Source of the DNA: Sialis fuliginosa
Lineage: Eukaryota > Arthropoda > Insecta > Megaloptera > Sialidae
Assembly (NCBI GenBank): GCA_961205875.1
Contig: OY540810.1
Coordinates: forward strand, 38,006,001-38,070,000
Length of the DNA stretch: 64,000 bases
Direction of reading: 5' to 3'
In this document: one piece after another, positions 34,846-47,279 of the stretch
How positions within the stretch are numbered: position 1 is the first letter of the stretch
How the letters are laid out: every line of letters begins with the position of its first letter
The notes under the pieces: generated by a model
What the model was told of the DNA's origin: nothing
The model's input: only the letters and a program-made list of their open reading frames with translations
The model's database searches: none
Translations under genes and position numbers: made by a program

Positions 34846-35894
34846 TATATTGTCTGAAAAAAAAAATGAAAATACGTTACCTAATTTTGGTCCATACGTT
34901 ACCCAGAGTAAACATGAGTGAGAATCGAAAGATATTGTCCTAAATAACAATTTTTACCATTGCATAAAAATTATTTATTATTATTAGGAACAAAAATATC
35001 TCTTCATCAACGTAAATAATAATGACATCATATTCAGACAGTCATAAATCAGTGAATTGCGAATCTATCAAAAATGTGTGTGGGGTCTTTTTTGTAGAGA
35101 ATTTAGTTAGCTTTAATTTTGTACCTAACTATTTTTGCAGTAAAGTTAAAATAAACCCGATAAATCAGCAAAAACTGAATTGTTTACCCTTCCTTCAGCC
35201 TTGAGAGAAACACGTGACCGAATAAAAAAAAATTCCGTTTTTACAGGCGGCACGTAAAATGCTTTTTACTGGGGTTCACTTCTGGGTAGTTTCCGATCAA
35301 ATCCCCATGTTTAATGGGCAATGTCCTTTGTTATTTATAAACTTAAATTAGTTGTACTGTTATACAGGACAATTGTAGCATAATATAAAAATTAATTACA
35401 ACTGTTGTCAAATAAATAGATTATTTTGAGAAAAATTCAGAAAAACATATTTTGAATACAATATTTATAGGAAGTAAGTAGGTACTTTGCGAACAAAAAT
35501 AAATTGTTGTGCACCACTAGTCCGGCACAAATTGAGGTGATAAAAATTAGATCACATCTTAAAAATATCTTACTTCAGAGTGATATTTCAAAATTCGTTC
35601 TGGTTATAACAAGGCCAGGTCAGTGTCACAATTTTTAAAAATACTTGCATTAAAATACACCAATGTTCTTGTTTATAAATAAAATAAAACGATATTCTAC
35701 ATCATGTAATAAATGTTCGTTAAATTATATGCTTGAGTATGTACATTTGAAAAGTGACATTTTCTAATTTATAGGTCTGGCAAAGAAGAAACATATCGAC
35801 GCGCATTACAACAGCATGACGTATGTGTTGTTCTATTCCATCGCTAAAACGCTAAAAGGTATCAAATAAGCTACGTAACAGCGACTTTTTACGC
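34846..35894. other. AT-rich stretch with no recognised feature
   Basis: The 60-codon frame at 35022-35204 shows no motif. Confidence 0.35.
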
Positions 35895-36690
35895 ATATAT
35901 AGGGTCAACTGGGGTAAAAGAGAAACAAAATATAAATCTTTCATGTTTTTTTACTGTTAACGATACAAATTCATACTTTAATTTTTTCTACTAGATACGC
36001 TTATGAATAACCATTTTAAATACTTACGTCATTTGAACTGTACGATATAACATGAACTTTAAAAATGAAAAAAAGTTTGTTTCATTTTTAACCTCTAATT
36101 TGGGAAAAAGTGAAATAGGCCTCTAATGGAAAATATTTCTCGAAAAAATAAAAGAAAAGCTACAAAGGCAACTTTGATTTATCTTCTTTGTGGCATATCA
36201 ATGTGAAATTGTAACTTTAATTAATATCTGAGCTATACAGGAAGTTATTTGCAAAGAATTAAAATTTAATTCACACGTTTTGACATTGACTAACAGGAAA
36301 ATCTGTAGGGGTGACACATATGCATATTATATGTTTTAAATACTATTAAGTTTGTATCAATTACAATCAAAATATACAGGCTGTCTCGGAAACTAAAACA
36401 ATTTGAAATGCATATAGTCCAACGGGACATTTTATCATTTTATATAGGATCAACTGGGGTAAAAGTGAAACAAAATACAAATCTTTCATGTTTTTTGACA
36501 GTTAACGATACAAATTCATACTTAAATTTTTTCTACTAGATGCGCTTATGAATAACCATTTTAAATACTTACGTCATTTGAACTGTACGATACAACATGG
36601 ACTTTAAAAATGAAAAAAGTGTGTTTCATTTCTAACCTCTAATTTGGGAAAAAGTGAAACAGGTAAAGGAAAAGTGAAAAAAAAATTTTT
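35895..36690 (+). repeat. Repeat family F, two head-to-tail partial copies F2a and F2b
   Basis: F2a (about 35895-36310) opens GGGTCAACTGGGGTAAAAG. F2b (about 36340-36690) starts upstream with AAGTTTGTATCAATTACAAT and repeats GATCAACTGGGGTAAAAGTG. Both match F1 inverted. The order implies partial tandem duplication or two insertions. Confidence 0.75.
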
Positions 36691-37428
36691 CTACTAGAAT
36701 CTTATAATAAGTGTGCAAAGTTCTCCATTTAACATAGTGAAGTTAATAAAAATCATTTCCTTTTCAGGTGTTATTTCATAATAAAAATTGATATTAATAT
36801 CAAAAATATCGTTTTGATTAGCATAAACTAATAAAATTTCTTCCATGGACTCGCCCACGTGCAAAATTTGCTATATCACATACATATCATATTTCAGAAG
36901 ACAGATTTTTCAATTATATTATCAGTAATCTTTGGAATGCATTAGCACATAGTAGTTATTACCAACTGTTGCAAAGCAATTTTTCTAACGTTTAGCACCA
37001 TAAAACTATTTCATCAAAAAATATCACATTCTAGGGTTTACACACGTAGGTAACAACGATATATTTTACAAAAGTCTATGATATTGGTCACCCATGATCC
37101 ATATAGTAAATTACAGTACTATTAACACACGCACAGTCATGCAAATGGAAGTGTCGGAATTGATACAAGTCAAATTTAGACGTTTCACGTTATTTTCAGA
37201 TAAATATACACACACACACGACACCAAAAGCATATGTGACACATTACATGTAGGTATAATAATTAGATTTCATTGTCAATACAGGCGCCATGAGATTCTG
37301 AAATGTTCTGCATGTTGCAAATTATAGATTATGATTGCCACCTCCTCATTGACAGTACGTCTAAAAATACTTATTGTTAGTTATTTGTTTCTTACTCTTG
37401 GTATATTATTATATTATAAGGTAGAGGC
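36691..37428. other. AT-rich stretch with no recognised feature
   Basis: The 77-codon frame at 37094-37327 contains an ACACAC microsatellite and no motif. Confidence 0.35.
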
Positions 37429-38193
37429 ACCAGTTATGGCTGCTATAAGAGTAGGGTGACCAGATTTTAGTTTTGGTAAACCCTGAGATGTAAATTAAGA
37501 CCTATTTTTTATTTTATCTATTTTATTTTTATTTTCATAAAATTTGTTACCATAATCTGCACTGTTATACCCCCTGCTCTATTTTTGACCCAAACCCTGA
37601 CCCCGGAGATCCAGTGTGTAAACCCTGAGACTCCTGGTCAAAACCGGAGACCTGGTCATCCTTTATAAGAGCAATTTTTTTTTTTGATTAATGAGTTTGT
37701 TTTTTGTAATTCTTATGAACTCATGTTACTAATAAAACAAGTAATTCTTTATTTAATCAATTTAATAACAAAAGTCCGTAAATATAGTTTTTTTTTTAAA
37801 TTATAGCCTTTTAATTTGTTTATGTTTGTTCTCCAGTAATGGATAAAGTAAAACCAGTAATGAGCACACTTGTTAATGATTACAAAATGATGAGTACACA
37901 AAAGATATAAAAGAAAGAATCGTTAAATTTGAAACAATGTAAATAAAAGCAGTTGCAATGGTAATATAATAAATAATAAATATAATAAATTATACTAATA
38001 ATTAGTTTAAATGTCCACCATTTTGACACCTATTGGTCGATTTTCATGAAATCATGCTGTAAGACAGTTAAATGTATATAGATTAATATTCAGAAATGGT
38101 AGTAACCAAATATCAACAAATATTTCTTATTCAGTACATTTAATTAAAAATTTACCATTACTGGGGTCCTTGCCAAGACTGGTGCCACTACCT
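37429..38193 (+). mobile_element. TA-target element family A, copy A4, carrying a nested hAT-type insertion
   Basis: Ends AGGTAGAGGCACCAGTTATG and CTGGTGCCACTACCT, flanked by TA on both sides. The interior matches A1 and A3 apart from the 212-bp insertion at 37452-37663 and one duplicated 8-mer. Confidence 0.88.
37452..37663. mobile_element. hAT-type short element nested in A4 (212 bp)
   Basis: TAGGGTGACCAGATTTTAG and ACCTGGTCATCCTT are imperfect inverted ends. Exact 8-bp duplications TATAAGAG lie at 37444-37451 and 37664-37671, inside family A sequence that is otherwise continuous. This dates it as younger than A4. Confidence 0.88.
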
Positions 38194-38433
38194 TATTATA
38201 TTATATTATTAGCCACTAAAGAGTGCCTACAACCACCTCCATCACCATACAAACTCGATGATACAATATTATTGTATTGTCATCAGAATTGTATAAGTTT
38301 TTAAAATTTGAAATTGATACAATTTCAATTTGATAATTTTCAATACAGATTTTTTTATCAAAAATGTACCAGATTATTTCCTAACATATGATTATTCTTA
38401 ATATAATAATAATTTCAAGTTGCAAGTATTGTA

Positions 38434-39296
38434 TAAAATATCTGCCTTGGGAACCACGGGATTTTCTTATACGTAATCTTAACAGTGAATAGTATACGTG
38501 ATTCTTATTTTATTAAAACATTTCTGACAAACTATCAAGATAGAATAAAATAAATAATATAGGTAATATTATTCTCTCCATTATATACCAAGTGATTTTT
38601 TTTAACGTAATAACTGAAAACAGATGTTTACTCTTGTAAATTTTTGAATTTTCGAATTATTTTTGAAATAAGAAAAAAATGTTTAGATAAAAAATGTCGA
38701 GTATGTTATTATCTATAATTTATTCCCCATACATTTTTTTCCAACATTTATGATTTAGCCAGAAGGATTTTTTTAATGTGATTATTTAGATTCACCTACA
38801 CTGTTCACTCTCAGTATTACGTATAAGAAAGTCCCATGGTACCTATGGCAAACACACACACTGTTCAATCTCTGTAATACGTATAAGAAAGTCCCATGAC
38901 ACTCATGGCAGATATTTCTCCTCTGTTATGAACCATTAGATAATGATATTTACCTACAATTTTTAACTTGACCATTTTTCTCTCTTTCGTACTGTTTCGA
39001 AGTAATTCGAAAAATTCAAAAATCGACGTATTGAAAGACGTTTTCAAAAATAGGACGTTTTCTTCCCAGACAAAAATTAATCTTAAATATAAAATTTCAC
39101 CCTTCTACGATTTGTCGTATTTGAGTGCAGCATCTACAGATCGACCGACACACAGACATCATGGCGAAAATAGTCAGAATGGATTCAGGGAAGGTCAAAA
39201 TAGATAATTCCATCAAAATCCGGATTTCGAAAAAAATCGGCTTCACTATACTTATACTATATGTATATTTCATATAAATGGTATAAGAAAGTAAAA
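38434..39296 (-). repeat. Hairpin-ended repeat family E, copy E1
   Basis: Starts AAATATCTGCCTTGGGAACC with GGGATTTTCTTATAC and ends with ATATTTCATATAAATGGTATAAGAAAGT, the partly decayed 5' hairpin. Middle modules GTATAAGAAAGTCCCATG occur twice near 38823 and 38882. Where E2 and E3 have TTAGG units, this copy reads GTAATCTTA. The frames at 38865-39207 are incidental. Confidence 0.8.
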
Positions 39297-39379
39297 AATA
39301 TAACTTTTAGATACAATTTTGTATTAAGACAAAAATTTAACCGATTGAAAAATAGATAATATGTGAACATTGTTTACAT

Positions 39380-39600
39380 GTTGCGATGTATTGTTTTGTT
39401 TTGTACGCGCGCCAACGACAACATCACATCGGAGAGACTTGCGCGTCGCGACGTCAGGTTCTAGCTTGTGCAGAGTGCGTATAGTCCAGTGTTTATAAAT
39501 ACACACGCGCGCGCCCGCGTTTAAACACCTGTTTTCTCTCATGTGTTGTGAAGTCTTTCCGTGTCGGTGACGAAACGAGAATCATCGCTCACAAATGAGC
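39380..39600. promoter_or_regulatory. GC-richer island with TATA-like sequence
   Basis: CpG-rich words (GTACGCGCGCCAACGAC, TTGCGCGTCGCGACGTC, ACGCGCGCGCCCGCG) surround GTTTATAAATAC near 39493, in an otherwise AT-rich, repeat-filled region. No second copy was seen. It could be a promoter or alternative first exon on either strand. The minus frame 39324-39542 has no recognisable domain. Confidence 0.3.
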
Positions 39601-39959
39601 CGTATGAAAACCAAACTTTCTATACTCATTTTGAAAATAGGAGTACAGAAATTATGTTTTTTTATCTACATTAGGGTGTGTCAAAAAATGAACATTCGCT
39701 CTCGTTACTAAATAAATTAGTTTATGACCTAAAAGAATTACCCAATAGTTCAATTTTAAGAAGTGCCGCAAAGGGGGGTTCCGTTTCTCATGGGGAAATG
39801 ATTCTTTAGTAATAAAGTTGGTATTACTGATTCATGATAACTGTTGAAAATTTTTTAAGTACATTATTTTGTTTAAGATAAAATTCTCTACAAAGATATG
39901 ACCCTCAATTCAACGTATCAAAAGTTACAGATATTCTAAGTGATTTATTTGAACGTCTA

Positions 39960-40212
39960 AAGGGCTCTCACAACTAAACTACAGTTTTTATACAAGCATC
40001 CAACCAAGTTTCATTAATATCGATTAATTGGTTTATGAGTTATGCGTGTGACAAATATTCACTCGACAGACAGACAAACAGACACGGAACGAAGTGTTTT
40101 TTTTGACCTGAAACGGAAAGATCAAGTTAAAATTTTGAAATCGGAGAACTTTTTTTTTCTCATTTTAAAATGATCACAAAGCTTCTCGTATCTTCGAAAT
40201 GGCGAGGAACCA
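39960..40212 (-). repeat. Hairpin-ended repeat family J, partial copy J4
   Basis: CCAACCAAGTTTCATTAATA, GACAGACAGACAAACAGACA, GACCTGAAACGGAAAGATCA and the terminal GATCACAAAGCTTCTCG ... GGCGAGGAACC match J1 inverted. Confidence 0.78.
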
Positions 40213-40931
40213 ATAAATATGTTTACATGAATTAACATGTACTCCTTTAAGAAATGATATGTAATCTTTTATAAGAGCTTAAAATTAAACGGTAGAGTTG
40301 ATTTTATTACATTGCAATATTAAATATCATATTATTTGTTAATAAAGTTGTTTGAGCCTGAATCACTATATAGTATCTAAATGTGTAGCATATGTATATA
40401 TTGGGCAGATACATATGTAAGAATTACATAATATATCTATTTGAAGCAATATCTGTCATTAAAAAAATTAATTAAAATCTAAATGATTTAGTTATTTTCT
40501 CAAATTACAAAAACGACTTTTGGAACATAATCAAAGAACAAGTGTGTGAGAGAATTGCCAAAAAATGCTTCAAGATAACACTGATTTATCTATAAATAAT
40601 CCGCTATAAAATGTTTAGCAGTATATTCGAATAACAGGCTAGAGTGCTAAATGCTTATAAGAGGAGCACTTGTAGCATATAAACGTATATTCAGATGCAT
40701 GTTTACTATGTTTACATGTCAATTACAATAACAAAGAGCAGTGGTCTTCAAAAGTAATTTAAAGTACACTTTTTTAATTGTTTAAACTGTTGTTTATGAG
40801 CAGTACTTTGTAAGGTGGACTGAAAATTACGCCTAACTTTACAAAATGAGTGAATCAAAATAATCGTTTATATGTATGTCAGAGTTGAAGAGAATGTTAG
40901 TGAGAATTGTTACGGAACTCTATCATGTACT
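40213..40931. other. AT-rich stretch with no recognised feature
   Basis: No coding pattern or repeat match. Confidence 0.35.
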
Positions 40932-41890
40932 TTTTACTTTCTTATACTAATGTATATGAAATATACATTAGTATAAGAAAGTATAGTGAAGCCGATTTTT
41001 TTCGAACTCCGGATTTTGACGGAATTATCTATTTTGACCTTCCCTGAATCCATTCTGACTATTTTCGCCATGATGTCTGTGTGTCCGTCTGTCTGTCTGT
41101 CTGTCTGTAAGCGCTGTAACTCAAATACGACAAATGGTAGAAGGCTGATATTTTATATTTAAGATTAATTTTTGGCTGGGAAGAAAACGTCCTATTTTTG
41201 AAAACGATCTTTCAACCGGATACAGATGTTGACCTACGTCGATTTTTTAATTTTTCGAATTACTCTGAAACAGTGCAAAATAGAGAAAAATGGTCAAGTT
41301 AAAAAATGTAGGTAATATCTATATCTATAATTTATGTTCTATTCATTTTTTTGTAAAAACGAATTTTTGAAAAAAAAAATATTATTATTCAAATGGTTCA
41401 TAACAGAGGAAAAATATCTGCCATGAGTGTCATGGGACTTTCTTATACGTATTCCAGAGATTGAACAGTGTGTGTATTTGCCGTAGGTAACATGGGACTT
41501 TCTTATACGTAATACTGAGAGTGAACTGTGTAGGTGAATCTAAATAATTACATAACAAAATTCTTTCTGGCTAAATCATAAATGTTGGAAAAAAATGTAT
41601 GGGGAATAAATTATAAATAATAACATACTCTACATTTTTTATCTAAAACATTTTTTTCTTATTTCAAAAATAATTCAAAAATCCAAAAATTTACAAGAGT
41701 AAACATCCGTTTTCAGTTATTACGTTTAAAAAAATCACTTGTTATATAAATATAAAATTATTCATTTTGTTCTTTCTTGTTAGTTTGTTAGAAATGTTTT
41801 AATAAACAAAGAATCACGTATACAATTCACTGTTAGGTTAGGTTAGGTTAGGTATAAGAAAGTCCCGTGGTTCCCAAGGCAGATATTTTT
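40932..41890 (+). repeat. Hairpin-ended repeat family E, most complete copy E2 (about 960 bp)
   Basis: Starts with the hairpin ACTTTCTTATAC ... GTATAAGAAAGT, whose inner part ATGTATATGAAATATACAT also pairs. Then TAGTGAAGCCGATTTTTTTC, TTGACCTTCCCTGAATCCAT, a (GTCT)n tract near 41085-41110, TAACTCAAATACGACAAATG, and three further GGACTTTCTTATAC / GTATAAGAAAGTCCC modules. It ends GGTTCCCAAGGCAGATATTT. Four TTAGG units lie at 41833-41852. No open frame. Confidence 0.85.
41833..41852 (+). repeat. (TTAGG)4 tract inside E2
   Basis: Four perfect units of the common insect telomere repeat. E3 has three CCTAA units at the matching place (53363-53377). E1 has none. Confidence 0.9.
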
Positions 41891-43951
41891 TATAATTTTG
41901 TCAATAATTGTAATTCAGTGAACGTTTCATAATTTTTTGGGACGCTATAAATTAATTGATTGTTATTGTTTTTCTAATTTAAAATAATTTACGACATTGG
42001 TATGGACTAAATACTAAACTAAATTAACGTTCTCTTCATTTGAAAATGTTTTTCCTAAATGATATTTTATGCTTGAAATGAGGATAAATTTATTAAATAT
42101 GGAAATTTTGCGCGCTCGTTCTAGATTATATTCATATAGGTATATACAAACTGAAGTTTAAAGTGGAGTAAATTATAGAATCATGTACATTTATTTATTT
42201 TTAATTTACACGTTAAAGTTTTCAATCTCATTGATTTTGACCCTTATTGCACACCCCAAGCAAGCTTTGCTTGGAAGTGTGTTCTATTCTCGTCCTAATT
42301 TTTTTTTGCGTATGTACATTGATAAAATGAGCATTATGTCTTAAATTTCTTTAGTAACCCACTTAATAGTTTACATTTTCTGAAAGGCAACATTACAATC
42401 TCCATATTTAATTAGTTTAATATCGATTGGTTTTAATTTTATCTTATAAAAATATAAACAAAGTTCAATTTGTCGATAAATTGAAATTTTTCAGTGATGA
42501 CAAGCAACATGCTACAGATCGCAAAACGTAATAAATTAAAAGAAATCATTTTGAATTAACTTCATCTATTATTATCAGAATAGAACCCTATTAAAACTCA
42601 GCCAAATCAGATAACTAGAAGTAAGGAAATTTTCAGTTCATTAAAAAAAAAAAAAAAAAAACGATATTTCTGAAAAATATGGATCGTGAAATTTTAGTTA
42701 ATCTGATTTTTTTTTTATTCAAAGGTACCTATGATTTTTTTTGCAAATTACAACGATTAAATGTTTATCTTGAGTTCTCGTAAGTTTGCATTAAAAAATG
42801 TAGGGCATATTTATTTATATCAGACATACATCAAGTGACAGTTTTGTTTGTTGCAATTAAATATTTTTAAAAAATTACAACTTTACGATTAACGAAATAT
42901 AATAAATGTATTATTTATTATTTGTGGAATACTTTTTTAGTTTTTGTATTTATTTATACTTTTGTGACGGATCAATGTAAGAAAATATAATTATTAAGTG
43001 AGGTTATGTCATACATTTACTGTTTCCAAATGTACTTACATAATCACTATTATTACTAGTAATATCCATTTTTAACAAAAATATGAGTAACAAAACAAAA
43101 TTGACAACCTTAATAATTCATACATTTTAAAAAGTTTAAGGGGTATGCATTATATGGCCAAGCCATGCTATTTTGTTTTACTTTTTATGTATTTGTACAT
43201 TTAAAAAATATAAATGCTTTGGTTTCAAAACAGACAATATGTATACAAAATATCAAGCATTGCATAAATACATAAAATATTCATTTCACAACGCTACTCT
43301 ATGCAAATTGCTTGTAACATACACATAAATTACTCTTACAGTTATTTTATCAAAATAAAAATAATATAACTAAACAGTAAACTATCTTTATTTCACATCT
43401 ACCTAAAAAGTTTGTTCATGCAAACTGCACACGACATATTGTGTACAATACATGTACGTATGTACTATGGGCTTCAGAAGTCGTCTGCCACCCTTAAGAT
43501 CAGAATCTCTTACAACATATTCGAAAATATTAAGACAAACATCATCGATTATATTTTTCTAAGGCGGAGCTTATATGGTTATATCAGTTTAAATAAAAAC
43601 ACAAACATAGGCCTATTTCATTAATTAATTTTGTACATATTTAACATATTTAAATACTAAAATTCGGAATACCAAATATTTATTTCCACAAAATTTACTT
43701 AAACACTTTTCAATATATAGATTACATAATAATTCAATCGCACAAATACATAGTACTATAAACGAAGAGTATTTCTTCATCTAGCAAATGAGTTTCAAAA
43801 TATCTGTCTTTGTTTGGCACATGAAGAAATGATTTAAATATTATAATAATCAAATGGAAGGAGCCTGCTAAGTTTGTGAAAGCGAATTTCAATGAAAACT
43901 GTACGACCACTTCTGTATTTCACTGTACATACATTTATACATATATACAAT
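41891..43951. other. AT-rich stretch with no recognised gene
   Basis: Contains an A-run near 42643-42661 and the local palindrome CAAGCAAGCTTTGCTTGG near 42258. The 70-codon frame at 43412-43624 has no motif. Confidence 0.35.
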
Positions 43952-44283
43952 CATGGACGCTGGGAGGGGGGTGCAAGGAGGTGCATTTGCACCCCCCTGG
44001 CAAAAATGAAAAAACTAAAAAATTAAGAAATACAATTTTTAATTTAAAATTCAGGTCAGAATATAAAAGTGAGGACCTTTTTTTTTTGGTCGCGTCAAGT
44101 TCACTCTGTAATTTTATAAATTATAAGGAAAAATAAAAACTGAAGACCTTTTTTTTTAGTCATACTAAATGGAATACAAATTTATTATTATTACAAAATT
44201 ATCATTTTTTTATTATTTTATATATAATTTAATTTTATATATCTAGATGCACCCTCCTGGAAGAAATTCTGCCGGCGCCCATG
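43952..44283. mobile_element. hAT-type non-autonomous element (332 bp)
   Basis: CATGGACGCTGGGAGG and CTGCCGGCGCCCATG are imperfect inverted ends. Exact 8-bp duplications TATACAAT lie at 43944-43951 and 44284-44291. A G/C-rich subterminal palindrome (GTGCATTTGCACCCCCC) is present. The frame at 43876-44136 crosses the boundary and is incidental. Confidence 0.9.
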
Positions 44284-45830
44284 TATACAATAATATACAT
44301 ACATATAGCAATGTCGTACCTAAATAAAGTGCTAGGGTGTAAATACATCAAAAAAATAACTATACCTATGTCCTAAATTTTATATACATAGTAGGAGATA
44401 TTATTTAAAAATTTGAAAAACATACTCAAGAGTCACAACACCCATATCGATGGATATTATTTTTTTATGCAGTTTTAATAAAGTTTTTTTCTCTCTATCG
44501 ATTGATATACATATATTTAAAATTTATTTTATGTAAATTTCTTTTAAATTTTGTCTTTTACACACAACTTTTTTAAAGGTGTAAACGTAATACTAATAAT
44601 GAGTGTACACTGGTGCAGTAAAAAATGGGGGACTTCTTATGCCCCCCTTTAAACCATACAACTTTTATTTAAAACATTTTTCGCTAAATTTCGTCCTGGA
44701 AAATCAGTGGTTTAATAAAAATGTATTTCATGTGGTATATGTTTTATAAATATGACCGAATAACCGTATAAAAAATATTATTTAAATGTGATGACGTAAA
44801 TATACATATTAAATAAAAATAATGTAATGCTTTCGTAAAATTACTATATCTAGTGAACTAAAAGTCCGATTTACCCCATTTTAATTTTGTTTAAAAGACA
44901 ATTAAATGTACTACAATAAATTATAACACATTCTTGGTCATAAATAACTTTATACCTATCAAAAAGGCTGTCGAACTCAAAATTTTACATTTTTAAAGTA
45001 AATTTTTTAGTTTGACCACCATTTTGAAAGGTATACAATTATTTTTGGTTAAAATAATAATAAAAAAGGTTGTAGATAATTTAATTATCTGTTTAAAATG
45101 CGAAAGACGGGGTTGATAGAACATTCCGTTCATTAGATACAGAGTGTTTACAAAATCCTTGTAAAACAAAACTTTGGGCCCTTGGTTGAGGGTGTTCCGG
45201 AGCAAATTTTGCTAGGGAGTTTTCAGGACATATACATCTGGACATGTTCTAATCACTGTTTAAATTTGGCACCTCATACATTTTTCCAAATTTTACACCA
45301 GTAAAAAATTCTACGTTGCCTGGACTATAAATATTAAAACCAGGATTTGGTGTAACTTTGAAATAATTTATCATTTTTAATTAAAAATTATATTTCCTTC
45401 CGAGACCATTTTCCCTGAATTCTAAAAGTCGGCAATTATGCTCCACAGATTTTTTTTTGTTACGCCAATGAAATACAAACATATAACATGCATACACACA
45501 TACATTTGTAGTGGACTAGAACATGACACAGTCATTTAAATTTTATACAAATGTACATGAAATTAATTTCTTCAGTTCGTTTGCAAATAACCGTGTCTCA
45601 AAGGACACTGTATGTAAATGTTCAACTCAAACGTTAAGCTACAATTATTTATATCCGCCAGAGGCGGGCTTACGGTAATTACAGAGACGGTAGTTGTTTA
45701 ACTATGCTACTTGCAATTGCTTGAATTAACTGAAGAACAATATAGAATGTTTTGCCGTATAAAGATACGGTATTATTTCCGCTGCTTTGGTTATACATTT
45801 TAACATGCCACATTATAGTGTATTTTTTTT
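44284..45830. other. AT-rich stretch with no recognised gene
   Basis: CAGAGTGTTTACAAAATCC and GAGGGTGTTCCGGAGCAAAT near 45140-45205 look repeat-like but have no second copy here. Confidence 0.35.
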
Positions 45831-46412
45831 TCGGTCCCGTAGGCCTATGTTTTAGCTTTGTATCAAAAGTTAATTGTCCCAAAATTTTAGACTCATAGAT
45901 CAAACCTGTGGATGGCACAAACCGAGTCTTTTTCCCATTTGATTAACATGGGAAAAATTACTTTTTCACTTACGCGTGAATATCTCGTTGAAAAAAAATT
46001 GGTTTTTTAAATTTATCAAGGGAATATTTTGTAGAGAATTAATTAAGTGCTCAATTCATAAATCCAATAAATTTTAAGAAATGTTTGTTTAAAAATTATC
46101 ATAAAAATTGGATTTTACTTTTTATGATAATGTTTAAACGAACATATCTTTAAAAATATTCGATCTATGAATTGAGCACTTGGGATCTTTTTTGTAAGAA
46201 ATTTAATTCTCTATGATATGCTGCTGTAAGAAATTAAAATAAATAAATTTTTCAACGAGATATTTACGCATAAGTAAAAAAGTAATTTTTCCCATGTTAA
46301 TCAAATGGGAAAAAGACTCAGTTTGCACCGTCCACAGGTTTGATCTATGAGACTGAAATTTTGGGACAATTAACTTTTGATCCAAAGCTAAAACATAGGC
46401 CTGCGGGACCGA
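45831..46412. repeat. Long palindrome Q (arms about 280-290 bp)
   Basis: TCGGTCCCGTAGGCCTATG (45831) returns inverted at about 46394-46412. The arms pair through TAATTGTCCCAAAATTTTAG, TTCCCATTTGATTAACATGG and AAGTGCTCAATTCAT to a centre near 46115. Small indels and mismatches show age. Both minus frames (45679-45918 and 46203-46385) are shadows of the arms. Confidence 0.9.
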
Positions 46413-47279
46413 ACAAAAAATATTTAAAAAAACACTGCCACATACCTTGGTATAAAAAAATATTTTTTTTACCTAGCTTTAGCTCCTTAGCGCCCCCTCC
46501 CCCTGAAAAATGAACAAGTTCCGCCCAGACATAGTGATTTTTCTCATAGTCGCTATGGGTACTAACATTTTTAAAAAAAAATTACTCGATAGGCTAGTTT
46601 TTTTGCATCCAGCTCTTGGTCTATAAATAGTACAACCATGTTGGTGTTTAACTGCATATTTTCCCACATATACAACTTTTTTATCGACTCAAAAATACTG
46701 ATTTTAGTGACACAGAAATCTAAAAATTTTGACTTTTACTGACTATCTGAACCGAGTTACAACATATAGGTGTTATGTATTAAAAAAATAATTTTATAAT
46801 TATTGGCCTCCACCATCCCTATAGTCAACCCTTACCACCTTTTTATTATGTTCATAACAAAAGTAACAAATATTACAGCTAATTTTTGTTAATTTTTCTC
46901 ACCGAACTTGGCATAGCCAGTGCTAGGGTGAGATTATGTTGTTTATATGTTACAATGTATATAAAATATACATACGTTACAATTAACTATGTCATAAAAT
47001 ATTTTCTAAAAGTTGGTAATAAACAATACAAATAAGTAAACAAAATACAACATTATTTATAATTTGAATATATTTTTCACGATAATTGTGTCGTTTTGAA
47101 AACAAATAGTGAGTTTTTTCACGATAAATAGGGCTCCGATGTGAAAACGTTGAGTGCCAAACCCAAAAAACTGACAAAACTGACCATTTTTCCAAAAAAC
47201 TGACCGGGTTACAAAAAACTGACTTTTACTGACCAATTTTGACCCCTGTAATCATACTTAGACAATACTTGAAATTGAA
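46413..47279. other. AT-rich stretch with no recognised feature
   Basis: Several ACTGAC/TTTTACTGAC words near 46737 and 47170-47235 recur, otherwise no structure. The minus frames here have no motif. Confidence 0.35.

Noticed and set aside
41833-41852. True interstitial telomere or chromosome end
   Set aside because: Only four units, lying inside a dispersed repeat whose other copies have three or none.
45679-46385. Two similar minus frames sharing TGLIYE-like residues, suggesting a gene duplication
   Set aside because: They are fragments of the two arms of palindrome Q and its flanks, not genes.
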